In this document: piece by piece, positions 15,041 through 22,197 of the stretch
Layout of the letters: each line of letters starts with the position of its first letter
Numbering within the stretch: the first letter of the stretch is position 1
Assembly: GCA_027485405.1 (NCBI GenBank)
Contig: JAIXRB010000171.1
Coordinates: forward strand, 1-22,197
Direction: 5' to 3'
DNA length: 22,197 nucleotides
DNA from: Leptospiraceae bacterium
Lineage (GTDB): Bacteria > Spirochaetota > Leptospiria > Leptospirales > Leptospiraceae
Translations under genes and position numbers: made by a program
Notes under the pieces: model-generated
The model's database searches: none
Seen by the model: the letters and a program-made list of their open reading frames with translations, nothing else
What the model was told of the DNA's origin: nothing

Positions 15041-15808
15041 ATGGATGAACTCACCAAACGAGTCATTCCCTGCTTAGATATTAAGGATGGAAGGGTAGTC
15101 AAAGGTGTTCAGTTTGTAAACTTGGTCGATGCTGGCGATCCTGTTGCTTCAGCGATAGCCTATGAAGCCAGTGGTGCTGATGAACTTTGCTTTTTAGATA
15201 TTACAGCTTCCTCTGATAAAAGAGAAATCCTAATCCATTTAGTGGAAGAAGTGGCTCAAAAGATTTTCATACCTTTCACAGTTGGTGGTGGCATCCGAAC
15301 TTTGGGGGATGTAAAAGCTGTCCTTAGCCAAGGAGCTGACAAAGTTTCCATCAATACTGCCGCTTTCGAAAAACCTCAGCTTCTAACCGAAGCTAGTGAA
15401 ATATACGGTTCTCAATGTATCGTTTGCGCCATTGATGCGCGCTTCCATTTTGAACGCAGAAGATTTGAAGTCTATCTGCATGGAGGCAGAACAGAAACAG
15501 GAAGAGAAGCAATTGAATGGGCACTGGAAGCCCAAGCCAGGGGAGCAGGAGAAATTCTCTTAACCTCAATGGACAGAGATGGAACCAAAGACGGATTTGA
15601 AATAGCCTTGTTAAAAGAGCTATCGAGCAAGATAAAGATTCCTATTATAGCATCTGGTGGAGCTGGGAATCCAGAGCATATGACAGAGGCTATATTGCGT
15701 GGTGGAGCTGATGCAGTTCTTGCCGCTTCCATTTTTCATTTTGGTACCTACTCAATTCAAGAAACGAAAGAGGCAATGCGCGCCATGGGAATCAAAGTGC
15801 GTTTATGA
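15041..15808 (+). CDS. hisF: Imidazole glycerol phosphate synthase, cyclase subunit
   Basis: HisF uses ammonia from the HisH glutaminase and PRFAR to make imidazole-glycerol phosphate and AICAR, linking histidine and purine pathways. The 255-residue (beta/alpha)8 barrel is complete. Catalytic Asp13 lies in RVIPCLDIKDGRVVKG, and Asp132 in 'VCAIDARF'. Phosphate-binding loops VGGGIR (81-86) and 'IIASGGAGNPEH' are intact, as is 'LLTSMDRDGTKDGFE'. No other his gene is nearby, so the his genes appear to be scattered. It lies 2 bp after gatA and overlaps the transporter gene by 4 nt, so it is translated as part of this mixed operon. Confidence 0.96.
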   Translation: MDELTKRVIPCLDIKDGRVVKGVQFVNLVDAGDPVASAIAYEASGADELCFLDITASSDKREILIHLVEEVAQKIFIPFTVGGGIRTLGDVKAVLSQGADKVSINTAAFEKPQLLTEASEIYGSQCIVCAIDARFHFERRRFEVYLHGGRTETGREAIEWALEAQARGAGEILLTSMDRDGTKDGFEIALLKELSSKIKIPIIASGGAGNPEHMTEAILRGGADAVLAASIFHFGTYSIQETKEAMRAMGIKVRL

Positions 15809-17538
15809 ATTCCTTTTCCTGGGGAGACTGGTTTTTCTTTATTTCCCCTCTCGCCTTTGTCTTCTTTTTCCTATTAAAATCCAAGGCGCAAAACACAAGT
15901 TTAAAGTCATATTTTCAAGCAGAAGGAAAAATGGGGTGGTTTGTTTCAGGCACAGCTATGGTTGCTACTACTTTTGCCGCTGATACTCCGCTAGCTGTCA
16001 CGGAAATTGTAAGAAAGGATGGAATTTCTGGAAACTGGATATGGTGGAGTCTCGCGTTAGGAGGCCTTTCTACGGTTTTTCTTTTTGCTCCACTCTGGAG
16101 AAGATCTGGGGCTACAACGGATCTGGAATTGATTCAACTCCGGTATTCGGGTAAGGTTTCGATTTTTTTGAGAGGATTTAAAGCCGTTTTTATTGGATAT
16201 TTTTTGAATACAATAGTTCTAGGTTGGGTAAACCTTGCTATGTTCAAAATCTTACAGGTGTTTTTTCCTGGTTTGCCTGCCGAATTCCTTTTACTCTGTT
16301 TGATTGGGCTTGGGGTGATTTATACATCAATTGCTGGGCTTTCCGGTATATCCAAAATAGATGTTTTTCAATTCTTTCTAGCTTGGGGTGGTTGCATTGT
16401 TTATGCTATATTTCTTATTTTGGGCACGGAAATAGGCGGATTTGCGGGTTTAAAGGAATCGTTAGCTTCTGATAAACTCAATTTCTTCCCGTCGATAGGC
16501 TCAAACGATGAAATTGCCAAATTCTCAATTTTAATATTTGTTGTATGGTGGTCAAGTTGGTATCCAGGATCAGAGCCGGGTGGGGGAGGCTACATAGCTC
16601 AAAGAATTCTTGCTACAAAGGATGAAAAGAATGCTATTCTCGCTTCACTATGGTTTGTTTTTTCTCATTATTTTTTAAGACCCTGGCCTTGGATTTTAGT
16701 TGCTCTGTCTTCTCTCATTCTGTTTCCAAACCTAACGGAGATAGATTCAGGGAAAGGATTTTTACTCCCTCTGTTTTCTGACAACGTTGTGTTCGGGCTG
16801 AAAGGTTTACTTTTGAGTTCATTTTTAGCCGCTTATCTTTCAACTTTGGCTACTCATTTAAACTGGGGTGCCTCCTATCTTATCTTTGATTTGGGTAAGG
16901 GCATTTTACTACCAGACAAGCAAGATGTGTTTTTTTTGAGGATGTCTTGGATTGTTCAGGCTTTGACGGCATTTAGTTCTTTTTTACTCGCAATCTATGG
17001 AATGGAAACCGTGAAAGGAGCTTGGGAGTTTTTACTCTCGGCATCTTCAGGAATTGGTTTTGTGTTGATTGGAAGGTGGTTTTACTGGAGACTTTCCGCT
17101 AGCTCAGAAGTTTTGTCTTTTGTAGTTTCTCCATTGTTTTACTTGTTTTATGGGCTTTATTTAGAGATTCCATTTCCATACGTAATTCCTTGTATTTCTT
17201 TTTCAAGTATTGTCGCAGTATTGATTGGAAGTTTTTACTTACCAGAAACAAAGAAAGAAGTTCTTTTGGCCTTTTACCATCGCGCAAAACCTCCAGCTTT
17301 TTTTTGGAAAGGTTTCTTTCTGAAGAACAATATAGAACAAATTGAATATGATAATCAAATAGCTCTATCAAGTGTTTGCATTTTAAATGGGGTAGCTTTG
17401 CTTTTTTCAGGCTTGTATTCGATTGGGATTTTATTAGACTTGGTTCCGTTTTCAACGATTCCTGTTTTACTTTTCATCATATCTATATTAATTTTCGTTA
17501 TTGTTTTACCTAAGAGAATTAAAAACCTCAATCTTTAA
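15805..17538 (+). CDS. Sodium:solute symporter (SSS) family transporter, substrate unknown
   Basis: This is a 577-residue polytopic membrane protein with about 13 hydrophobic segments. The SSS fold is suggested by the first segments, an amphipathic stretch ending with 'ATTFAADTPLAVTEIVRKDG' (the conserved unwound region of TM1) and 'GATTDLELIQLRY', matching the 'T..e.l..Ry' loop seen in the family. Later come 'SIAGLSGISKIDVFQFFLAW' and 'YIAQRILATKDEKNA', also typical. SSS proteins import sugars, amino acids, vitamins or nucleosides with Na+, and the substrate cannot be assigned from sequence. Its start overlaps hisF by 4 nt, which makes it the last gene of the plus-strand run. It converges with the lipase gene, with an 11-nt 3' overlap (17528-17538), leaving no room for an ordinary intergenic terminator. 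Confidence 0.85.
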   Translation: MNSFSWGDWFFFISPLAFVFFFLLKSKAQNTSLKSYFQAEGKMGWFVSGTAMVATTFAADTPLAVTEIVRKDGISGNWIWWSLALGGLSTVFLFAPLWRRSGATTDLELIQLRYSGKVSIFLRGFKAVFIGYFLNTIVLGWVNLAMFKILQVFFPGLPAEFLLLCLIGLGVIYTSIAGLSGISKIDVFQFFLAWGGCIVYAIFLILGTEIGGFAGLKESLASDKLNFFPSIGSNDEIAKFSILIFVVWWSSWYPGSEPGGGGYIAQRILATKDEKNAILASLWFVFSHYFLRPWPWILVALSSLILFPNLTEIDSGKGFLLPLFSDNVVFGLKGLLLSSFLAAYLSTLATHLNWGASYLIFDLGKGILLPDKQDVFFLRMSWIVQALTAFSSFLLAIYGMETVKGAWEFLLSASSGIGFVLIGRWFYWRLSASSEVLSFVVSPLFYLFYGLYLEIPFPYVIPCISFSSIVAVLIGSFYLPETKKEVLLAFYHRAKPPAFFWKGFFLKNNIEQIEYDNQIALSSVCILNGVALLFSGLYSIGILLDLVPFSTIPVLLFIISILIFVIVLPKRIKNLNL

Positions 17539-18628
17539 AGCTCGCCAATGATTGAATGACTCTTTCAAAAAGACGAATTGAATTAGCATCATCTAATGAA
17601 TTTGCCTGAAAAGCGATCATTGAATGGTCAAATCCTGAAAATTCTATAGAAGCAAAAACATTTCCCCCTCGGATAGCGCTATTCTTTGGTACAACTCCGT
17701 CATTTTCTGGAAATGTTGGACTATTTGCTGTTAGGATTTCACAACCAATCTTATAAAAAGCAAACAAGGAAGGTTGACAATTTGAATTCAAATTGCCAAA
17801 AAATGAAATGAATCTAGGAGATGATGGAAAGCCAGATTCCAGTTTAGATAAAAAATCATTTTGAGATGAAGGAATCGATGGTTGGTTTTGTCCACCATTC
17901 CAATGGCTTAGATTTCCTCCTCCTTCTGTTTCCGTTAAAAACCCTATCAAATCAGCTAGCAAAGGTGCTGATGCAAGATAATTTTTAGTAGCAAAGGGTG
18001 ATCCAAACATAGGAGTTCCTAGAGTGATTACGCCATCGATTAAACCAGTAGGGTAGTTTTGATTCTTGATAACCGATCTAGTGACAAGCCCACCCATCGA
18101 ATGAGCGACAATATAGATTCGATCGCCAACAGAGAAATTTTGCATTAACGAATTAAAAAACTGATCACCATTGTAAGCGACCGAATTAGAAGTTCTATAG
18201 GTGTATAAATACAAATCAAATTCAGAAGAAGCACTAGCCCTGTTTAGCTGAAAATGCACAATACCGTTTTGAAAGGTCGATAGAATATTGGTTATCTTTT
18301 CAGAATTGGTCGTTGTGTTCTGAGATGATCTTTCGTTCGGATTCCATCCATGAATAAAAATGATTTTTGGTTTACTTGAGTCAATGGAAAAAAATTCGAG
18401 AAATTGTTCGTTGCGAATCTCATTCCTAAAAACAGGTAAGAAGCGGTACAATTTTTGGTTTGGATCTGGAATTGAATTTATTAGATTTAATAAAAATAAT
18501 TGATTCCTTTCTCTGTTTGCCTCTTTCGTATCTGTAGAATGAGATGGTAGATTTAGACAAGACAAACCAAAAAATAACAAAAATCCAACGAGGAGAACAG
18601 TAAAAAATTTTCCAGTATTAATTCCCAT
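17528..18628 (-). CDS. Lipase-like alpha/beta-hydrolase lipoprotein
   Basis: The signal sequence ends in FFGLSC with lipidated Cys24, so the protein is probably anchored in a cell-envelope membrane. The hydrolase core starts with 'KIIFIHGWNPNERS' (oxyanion region, HG at 93-94). The nucleophile Ser177 lies in AHSMGG, Asp310 in 'PENDGVVP' and His335 in 'GFDHSMI', a complete Ser-Asp-His triad of the triacylglycerol-lipase/PGAP1-like type. Cys284 and Cys296 could pair. The natural substrate (lipid ester, phospholipid or other) is not evident. The ATG lies inside the end of the upstream methyltransferase gene (11-nt overlap) and lacks a clear RBS, so it probably depends on translational coupling. 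It is the last gene of the minus-strand operon. I favour an envelope esterase or lipase and do not claim virulence. Confidence 0.88.
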   Translation of the reverse strand: MGINTGKFFTVLLVGFLLFFGLSCLNLPSHSTDTKEANRERNQLFLLNLINSIPDPNQKLYRFLPVFRNEIRNEQFLEFFSIDSSKPKIIFIHGWNPNERSSQNTTTNSEKITNILSTFQNGIVHFQLNRASASSEFDLYLYTYRTSNSVAYNGDQFFNSLMQNFSVGDRIYIVAHSMGGLVTRSVIKNQNYPTGLIDGVITLGTPMFGSPFATKNYLASAPLLADLIGFLTETEGGGNLSHWNGGQNQPSIPSSQNDFLSKLESGFPSSPRFISFFGNLNSNCQPSLFAFYKIGCEILTANSPTFPENDGVVPKNSAIRGGNVFASIEFSGFDHSMIAFQANSLDDANSIRLFERVIQSLASFKD

Positions 18629-19379
18629 TTACAATTCGATCAAAAGCAATTCCCGTAGCAACGGAAACATTCAAAGAAGATACAACTCCGCTGAGTGGGA
18701 TACGAACCTGGAAATCTGAAGTCTCAAGCAAGATGCGTTTGACACCTTCCCCTTCATTTCCCATAATCAACGCTATATGATCACTATCAGGCAGTTTGGA
18801 CCAGTCTTCATCACCCGTTTCATCAGTTGCTACGATCCAATATTCATTTTCTTTTAAAAACTCTAGACACTGATGGAGATTAGCAATTCTAAAGATCTCC
18901 AAAGAATGCAAAGCTCCTGCAGAAGTTTTTTCTACAACGTCCGTGATTGGACAGGTGTCTCTATCACTTAAGATGACGGCCTTAGCCCCAAAGCATTCGG
19001 CGGTTCTCAAAATTCCACCCAAGTTTCCTGGATCCTGGATTCTATCTAAAATCAGCAAAGGACCCATTCCAGGTTCTATATAATTTTTAAACTGCTCCCA
19101 ACCTGAAGAAGCCTTTTCTTTGGTGCGATTTTTAATGATGATATAGCCCTGGTGGTTTTTCCCAGGCGCTATTTTATCTATTTCCTTTGCCGAGGCTATA
19201 GAAATTTTAATATCTCCATGTGTTAGTTCACTGATCTTCCGACGTTCTTCGCTTGAGATCCCATCTTTTAAAATTATTTCCCGAATGGATTGAAGAGCCT
19301 TTGGAGCTCGATTTCCAGCTTCTAAGAATTCATAAAAGTTTCTTTTTCCGAAGGTTAGGTCTGATTGTTTCTTTTCCAT
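18618..19379 (-). CDS. rlmB: TrmH/SpoU-family rRNA 2'-O-methyltransferase, RlmB-like
   Basis: This is an S-adenosylmethionine-dependent SPOUT enzyme. An N-terminal substrate-binding domain (about 12-90, ending 'HQGYIIIKNRT', like the RlmB 'HQG' element) precedes the trefoil-knot domain. Motif 1 is 'LDRIQDPGNLGGILRTAECF' with N119 and R125, motif 2 is 'IMGNEGEGV' with E209, and motif 3 is 'IPLSGVVSSLNVSVA' with S235 and N237. RlmB makes Gm2251 in the 23S P loop. The close relatives TrmH and other SpoU proteins cannot be fully excluded, but the length (253) and HQG element favour RlmB. AAGGTG lies about 7 nt before the ATG, inside the end of cysS (25-nt overlap). The pairing cysS-rlmB is a widespread bacterial arrangement. 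Confidence 0.88.
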   Translation of the reverse strand: MEKKQSDLTFGKRNFYEFLEAGNRAPKALQSIREIILKDGISSEERRKISELTHGDIKISIASAKEIDKIAPGKNHQGYIIIKNRTKEKASSGWEQFKNYIEPGMGPLLILDRIQDPGNLGGILRTAECFGAKAVILSDRDTCPITDVVEKTSAGALHSLEIFRIANLHQCLEFLKENEYWIVATDETGDEDWSKLPDSDHIALIMGNEGEGVKRILLETSDFQVRIPLSGVVSSLNVSVATGIAFDRIVNGN

Positions 19380-20803
19380 TTGGTTTCACCTTCTTTTGTA
19401 TCAATAAGAGTATAGCCAAGTTCAAGTGCTTGGCTACGAAAAGAATCAGCCGAAGCAAAATCTTTTCTTTGTTTAGCTTCTTTTCGTTTTAATATCAGTT
19501 CTTCTAGTTTTTCAACTATGTTTTCGCTAGTTTCTTCTTTTTCTTGGACAAATGAAAATGTGTCAAATAACGAATTTACAACTCGAAAAAAATCCAAATA
19601 GAAAGTTGCCTGATTTGTGTCTAGTTCGCTAGACTCTAATTTCGTATTGATGGTTTTACAGGTATCAAAGACAATACCCAGAGCTTTTGGAGAGTTCAAG
19701 TCATCAAAAATTGCAGATAAAAACTCATCCGTTTCCCGCTTCGTATTCGTTATTGGGAGTTGATTGAATACATCTGCACTTGTTGTTTCCAATTTAAGAT
19801 AAGACATTAATCGATAGATAGTATTTTGGATTCTATCTAAGGCTTGTTTACCTTCTTTTAATTTAGTAAGAGAAAAATTCAATTTTGATCGGTAGTGGGA
19901 CGATAGAAAAAGAAATCTGAGCACTTTGGGGTCGTTCTCTTTGTCCAATATATCTTTTAAGGTATAAAAATTACCCTTGCTTTTGGACATTTTCTCACCA
20001 TCAACTAAGAGGTGTTCGCAATGCATCCAGAGAGAAACGAACGACTCCCCTGGATAAGCACCTTCAGATTGAGCAATTTCGTTCTCGTGGTGAGGAAACA
20101 TCAGATCTATGCCTCCGGTATGAATATCAACACCAGAACCAAAAATCTTTCGAATCATAGCAGAGCATTCTAAATGCCAACCAGGTCTTCCGTTTCCAAA
20201 ATTTGTAGTTTGCCAGAATTTTTCTTTTTCATGCTTGGGGCTTTTCCAAAGCACAAAATCTCGTACATCACCTTTGTCGTATTCGTCGGTATCATACCGA
20301 GTGCCTGTTTGTAGGCCTGTGACATCTATTTTGGAAAGCTTTCCATATGGGATAAAGCTTCTTACAGGAAAATAAAAAGAACCATCTTTTTCATAGAGTA
20401 GCTTGTTTCGTGAGAGCCTTTCGAGAATCTCAATCATTTCTGGAACTGAATCTGTCGCCTTTGGATAGAATTCCAGTTTTTGGATTCGCATTGTTTCCAA
20501 TTCTTTGAAAAAAATATCAATCCATTCTTTGGTAAATTCCTCTATAGTTGTGTTGTTTTCGATAGACTGATTGATTATCTTATCATCTACATCCGTTATG
20601 TTCATTGCTTGGCTCAATTGATATCCAGCAAGACGAAGTGTGCGTCGTAAGGTATCCACAAATAAAAAAGATCGAATGTTTCCTATATGCGGATAGTTGT
20701 AAACAGTTGGACCACAAGAATACACTTTGACGGAATTGGGATCTTTAGGTTGGAATTCTTCCTTTTTGCTCGAAAGTGAATTGTATAGAAATACTTTTTT
20801 CAT
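19355..20803 (-). CDS. cysS: Cysteinyl-tRNA synthetase
   Basis: This class I synthetase charges tRNA(Cys) and has 482 residues, close to the usual 460-480. The zinc ligands are present: Cys30, Cys213, His238 and Glu242, by comparison with E. coli C28/C209/H234/E238. The HIGH motif reads HIGN (39-42) within 'YSCGPTVYNYPHIGNIRSFL', and the second signature is KMSKS (261-265). The DALR-like and anticodon-binding helices follow, ending in the basic 'LILKRKEAKQRKDFASADSF' and 'GYTLIDTKEG' typical of bacterial CysRS. Its ATG overlaps the stop of the upstream hydrolase gene (ATGA), and its 3' end overlaps rlmB by 25 nt, so it is translated within a compact operon. Confidence 0.97.
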   Translation of the reverse strand: MKKVFLYNSLSSKKEEFQPKDPNSVKVYSCGPTVYNYPHIGNIRSFLFVDTLRRTLRLAGYQLSQAMNITDVDDKIINQSIENNTTIEEFTKEWIDIFFKELETMRIQKLEFYPKATDSVPEMIEILERLSRNKLLYEKDGSFYFPVRSFIPYGKLSKIDVTGLQTGTRYDTDEYDKGDVRDFVLWKSPKHEKEKFWQTTNFGNGRPGWHLECSAMIRKIFGSGVDIHTGGIDLMFPHHENEIAQSEGAYPGESFVSLWMHCEHLLVDGEKMSKSKGNFYTLKDILDKENDPKVLRFLFLSSHYRSKLNFSLTKLKEGKQALDRIQNTIYRLMSYLKLETTSADVFNQLPITNTKRETDEFLSAIFDDLNSPKALGIVFDTCKTINTKLESSELDTNQATFYLDFFRVVNSLFDTFSFVQEKEETSENIVEKLEELILKRKEAKQRKDFASADSFRSQALELGYTLIDTKEGETKWKRNNQT

Positions 20804-21747
20804 AAACCAAACATCTCTTTTACGAAATCAATGTTGATATCAGGTTGCTTCTTTTTGCCAGGGAGATTACCTTCCTTTGGATATACATACATTCTCTTAT
20901 CTGTTAAAAAATGATGGAATAAAGCAAAAATGCTTTTGGGATCGGAGATATCATCTTCTAAACCACAAGTGCAAACGATTGGCACTTTTACTTTGCTTGC
21001 GAAATGCAATGAATCGAAAAAGGCTAAATTTTCAGAAAACCAATTTTCGGTTGCTACGGTTTTCAGTTCTTTGACCCAGGGATTTTTTGAAAACTCAAGC
21101 TGAGAAGGAGAGATATAGCAAAAATTTGGAGTTTCTAAAATCAAACCGCGAATGCGATCAGAAAAACTAGCACCAAAGATACAAGGTGCCGTACCAAGGG
21201 ATTTTCCTTGTAGGAGAATTTTTTCTGCGTCGAGAGACTCCGTTAAACGGACAAAGTCAATGGTTCTGATTACATCAAGATAGACTTTTTTCATGTAAAA
21301 ATCTTTTGGTTCATCCAAACCAAATTGAAAATACCCAGGTTGCCATTGGACAAATGGTTTTTGAGTCAAGGGATCTATTGGAGCTTGGAGTTCATAATGT
21401 GAATGACCTCTCAATTGAACTAAAAGTTCTGCGACACCCAGTTCTGCATAACCCTTATGAAAGGATTCTTCTGGTTCCAAATAGTCGTGAAACCGAACCA
21501 CTAATGGTCTTTTTCCTTTTTGTCGGGGCAAAGCCAATTTGGCATGCACCATAGAGTTTCCGTAGGATTGAAAAGAAACTTCTTGGATTGTTTCCCAAAG
21601 CATAGATGTTGAGTTGCTGGACTTATAAACGGGAAGCACTGGAATTTTTTTTAATTCCGTTATGCTGTCTTTCCAAAAAGAATCAAAACCTGTGGGAAGC
21701 TTTACCTCTGGAAAAGTTGCAAAGCAATCATCAAAAACAGTAGCCAC
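20800..21747 (-). CDS. CE7/acetyl-xylan-esterase-like alpha/beta hydrolase with an apparent His-to-Asn active-site change
   Basis: The 315-residue length and features match carbohydrate esterase family 7 (cephalosporin-C deacetylase/acetyl xylan esterase). They include an N-terminal 'FDSFWKDSITELKKIPV', an RG element ('LVQLRGHSHYE'; RGQ in active members) and the nucleophile elbow GKSLG with Ser183. Asp265 lies in GLEDDISDP, followed by the family-like 'KSIFALFHHF'. The position expected to carry the catalytic His (YPxxxHE in active enzymes) reads YPKEGNLPG, with Asn294 encoded by AAT. Either activity is lost or altered, or another residue takes over. There is no signal peptide, so the protein is cytosolic. 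It starts at GTG directly after the folD stop (TGAGTG) and overlaps cysS by 4 nt. Confidence 0.8.
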   Translation of the reverse strand: MATVFDDCFATFPEVKLPTGFDSFWKDSITELKKIPVLPVYKSSNSTSMLWETIQEVSFQSYGNSMVHAKLALPRQKGKRPLVVRFHDYLEPEESFHKGYAELGVAELLVQLRGHSHYELQAPIDPLTQKPFVQWQPGYFQFGLDEPKDFYMKKVYLDVIRTIDFVRLTESLDAEKILLQGKSLGTAPCIFGASFSDRIRGLILETPNFCYISPSQLEFSKNPWVKELKTVATENWFSENLAFFDSLHFASKVKVPIVCTCGLEDDISDPKSIFALFHHFLTDKRMYVYPKEGNLPGKKKQPDINIDFVKEMFGL

Positions 21748-22197
21748 TCAGTGTTTAGCTAACCTAGGAGAGAATTTTCCTTGGTAGGAATACAAAGTTT
21801 GAAGAAGCAATACTGCAATTGTCATAGGACCGACTCCACCAGGGACGGGAGTGTAGAATGAGGATTTGAGTTTTCCGCGATTAATATCTATATCGCCTAC
21901 ATTGCCAACGTTGTATCCCGCATCTAACAAGACGACTCCTTCTTTCAACCAGTCAGCTTGTATGAACTCAGGCTTTCCAACGGCTCCTACTACTATATCG
22001 GCCGTTCGAATTATGTCTGCTAGGTCTTTTGTTTTCGAATGACAGAGGGTAACAGTGGCATCTAGGTTTGTCAGCATAATAGCCATAGGTTTTCCTAAAA
22101 TCGGAGATCTGCCTACAACCACAGCTTTCTTTCCGGCCACCGAGATTCCATATTCTTGTAAGAGAAGAACCATACCATACGGAGTGCAGGGGAAGAA
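21748..22197 (-). CDS. folD: Methylenetetrahydrofolate dehydrogenase/cyclohydrolase, C-terminal half (gene continues beyond the window)
   Basis: FolD interconverts methylene-, methenyl- and 10-formyl-tetrahydrofolate with NADP+. The last 149 residues are visible. They open in the middle of the conserved 'PCTPYG' element at the window edge, so the start codon and the catalytic YxxxK region are outside; the internal Met at 22171-22173 is not the start. The Rossmann motif GRSPILGKPMA, 'TVTLCHSKT', 'ADIVVGAVGKPEF', 'LLDAGYNVGNVGDID' and the C-terminal signature TPVPGGVGPMTIA are all present. A full FolD has about 285-300 residues, so roughly half is missing. The TGA abuts the GTG of the hydrolase, and folD is upstream of the hydrolase-cysS-rlmB-lipase series. 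Confidence 0.95.
   Translation of the reverse strand, partial: FFPCTPYGMVLLLQEYGISVAGKKAVVVGRSPILGKPMAIMLTNLDATVTLCHSKTKDLADIIRTADIVVGAVGKPEFIQADWLKEGVVLLDAGYNVGNVGDIDINRGKLKSSFYTPVPGGVGPMTIAVLLLQTLYSYQGKFSPRLAKH

Noticed and set aside
17099..17455. Minus-strand open frame of 118 codons opposite the end of the transporter gene.
   Set aside because: It overlaps transmembrane-coding sequence and is Lys/Ser rich as expected from complementing Phe/Leu codons. No independent support.

Overview
The window looks like a chromosomal segment of a spirochaete of the family Leptospiraceae, most likely Leptospira. The AT-leaning composition, the lipoproteins with loose spirochaetal lipoboxes, the double-membrane outfit (LptD, signal-peptide proteins), the abundance of two-component, c-di-GMP and RsbU-type genes, and the frequent non-ATG starts all fit. 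This is an inference from gene content; no rRNA or marker comparison was possible. Almost every base is coding: the longest non-coding gap is about 160 bp, and I see no tRNA, rRNA, CRISPR array, insertion sequence or phage gene.

Region 1 (1-4.9 kb) centres on signalling. A minus-strand envelope protein with repeated beta domains (44-1075) diverges from a membrane HAMP-PP2C (RsbU/SpoIIE type) phosphatase, which overlaps by 4 nt a membrane-anchored TPR protein whose C-terminal beta domain resembles those of the first protein. Facing them are a 107-aa STAS anti-sigma-factor antagonist and a 66-aa unknown protein. Together these could form a partner-switching module, but no RsbW-like kinase is present here.

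Region 2 (4.9-7.6 kb) holds a 700-aa receiver-like/PAS/GGDEF/EAL protein in which the receiver and GGDEF domains are degenerate and the EAL phosphodiesterase domain is intact. Facing it is a MORN-repeat lipoprotein.

Region 3 (7.8-17.5 kb) is one tightly packed plus-strand run of seven genes. It starts with a receiver/histidine-phosphotransfer hybrid with an unrecognisable ATPase domain and a 16-base A tract between its domains. Then follow LptD (lipopolysaccharide export), a WcaJ-type undecaprenyl-phosphate sugar phosphotransferase (first step of surface glycan synthesis), GatC and GatA (tRNA amidotransferase), HisF (histidine biosynthesis) and a sodium:solute symporter. Envelope biogenesis and core metabolism appear to share a transcript.

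Region 4 (17.5-22.2 kb) is a minus-strand operon with every junction overlapping or touching: folD (5' part outside the window), a CE7-like alpha/beta hydrolase with an Asn where the catalytic His is expected, cysS, an RlmB-like rRNA methyltransferase and a lipase-like lipoprotein.

The items most worth a second look are the receiver-pseudokinase with its slippery A16 tract and its ambiguous start, the phosphatase/TPR/STAS cluster, the double-degenerate c-di-GMP protein, and the hydrolase lacking its catalytic His.
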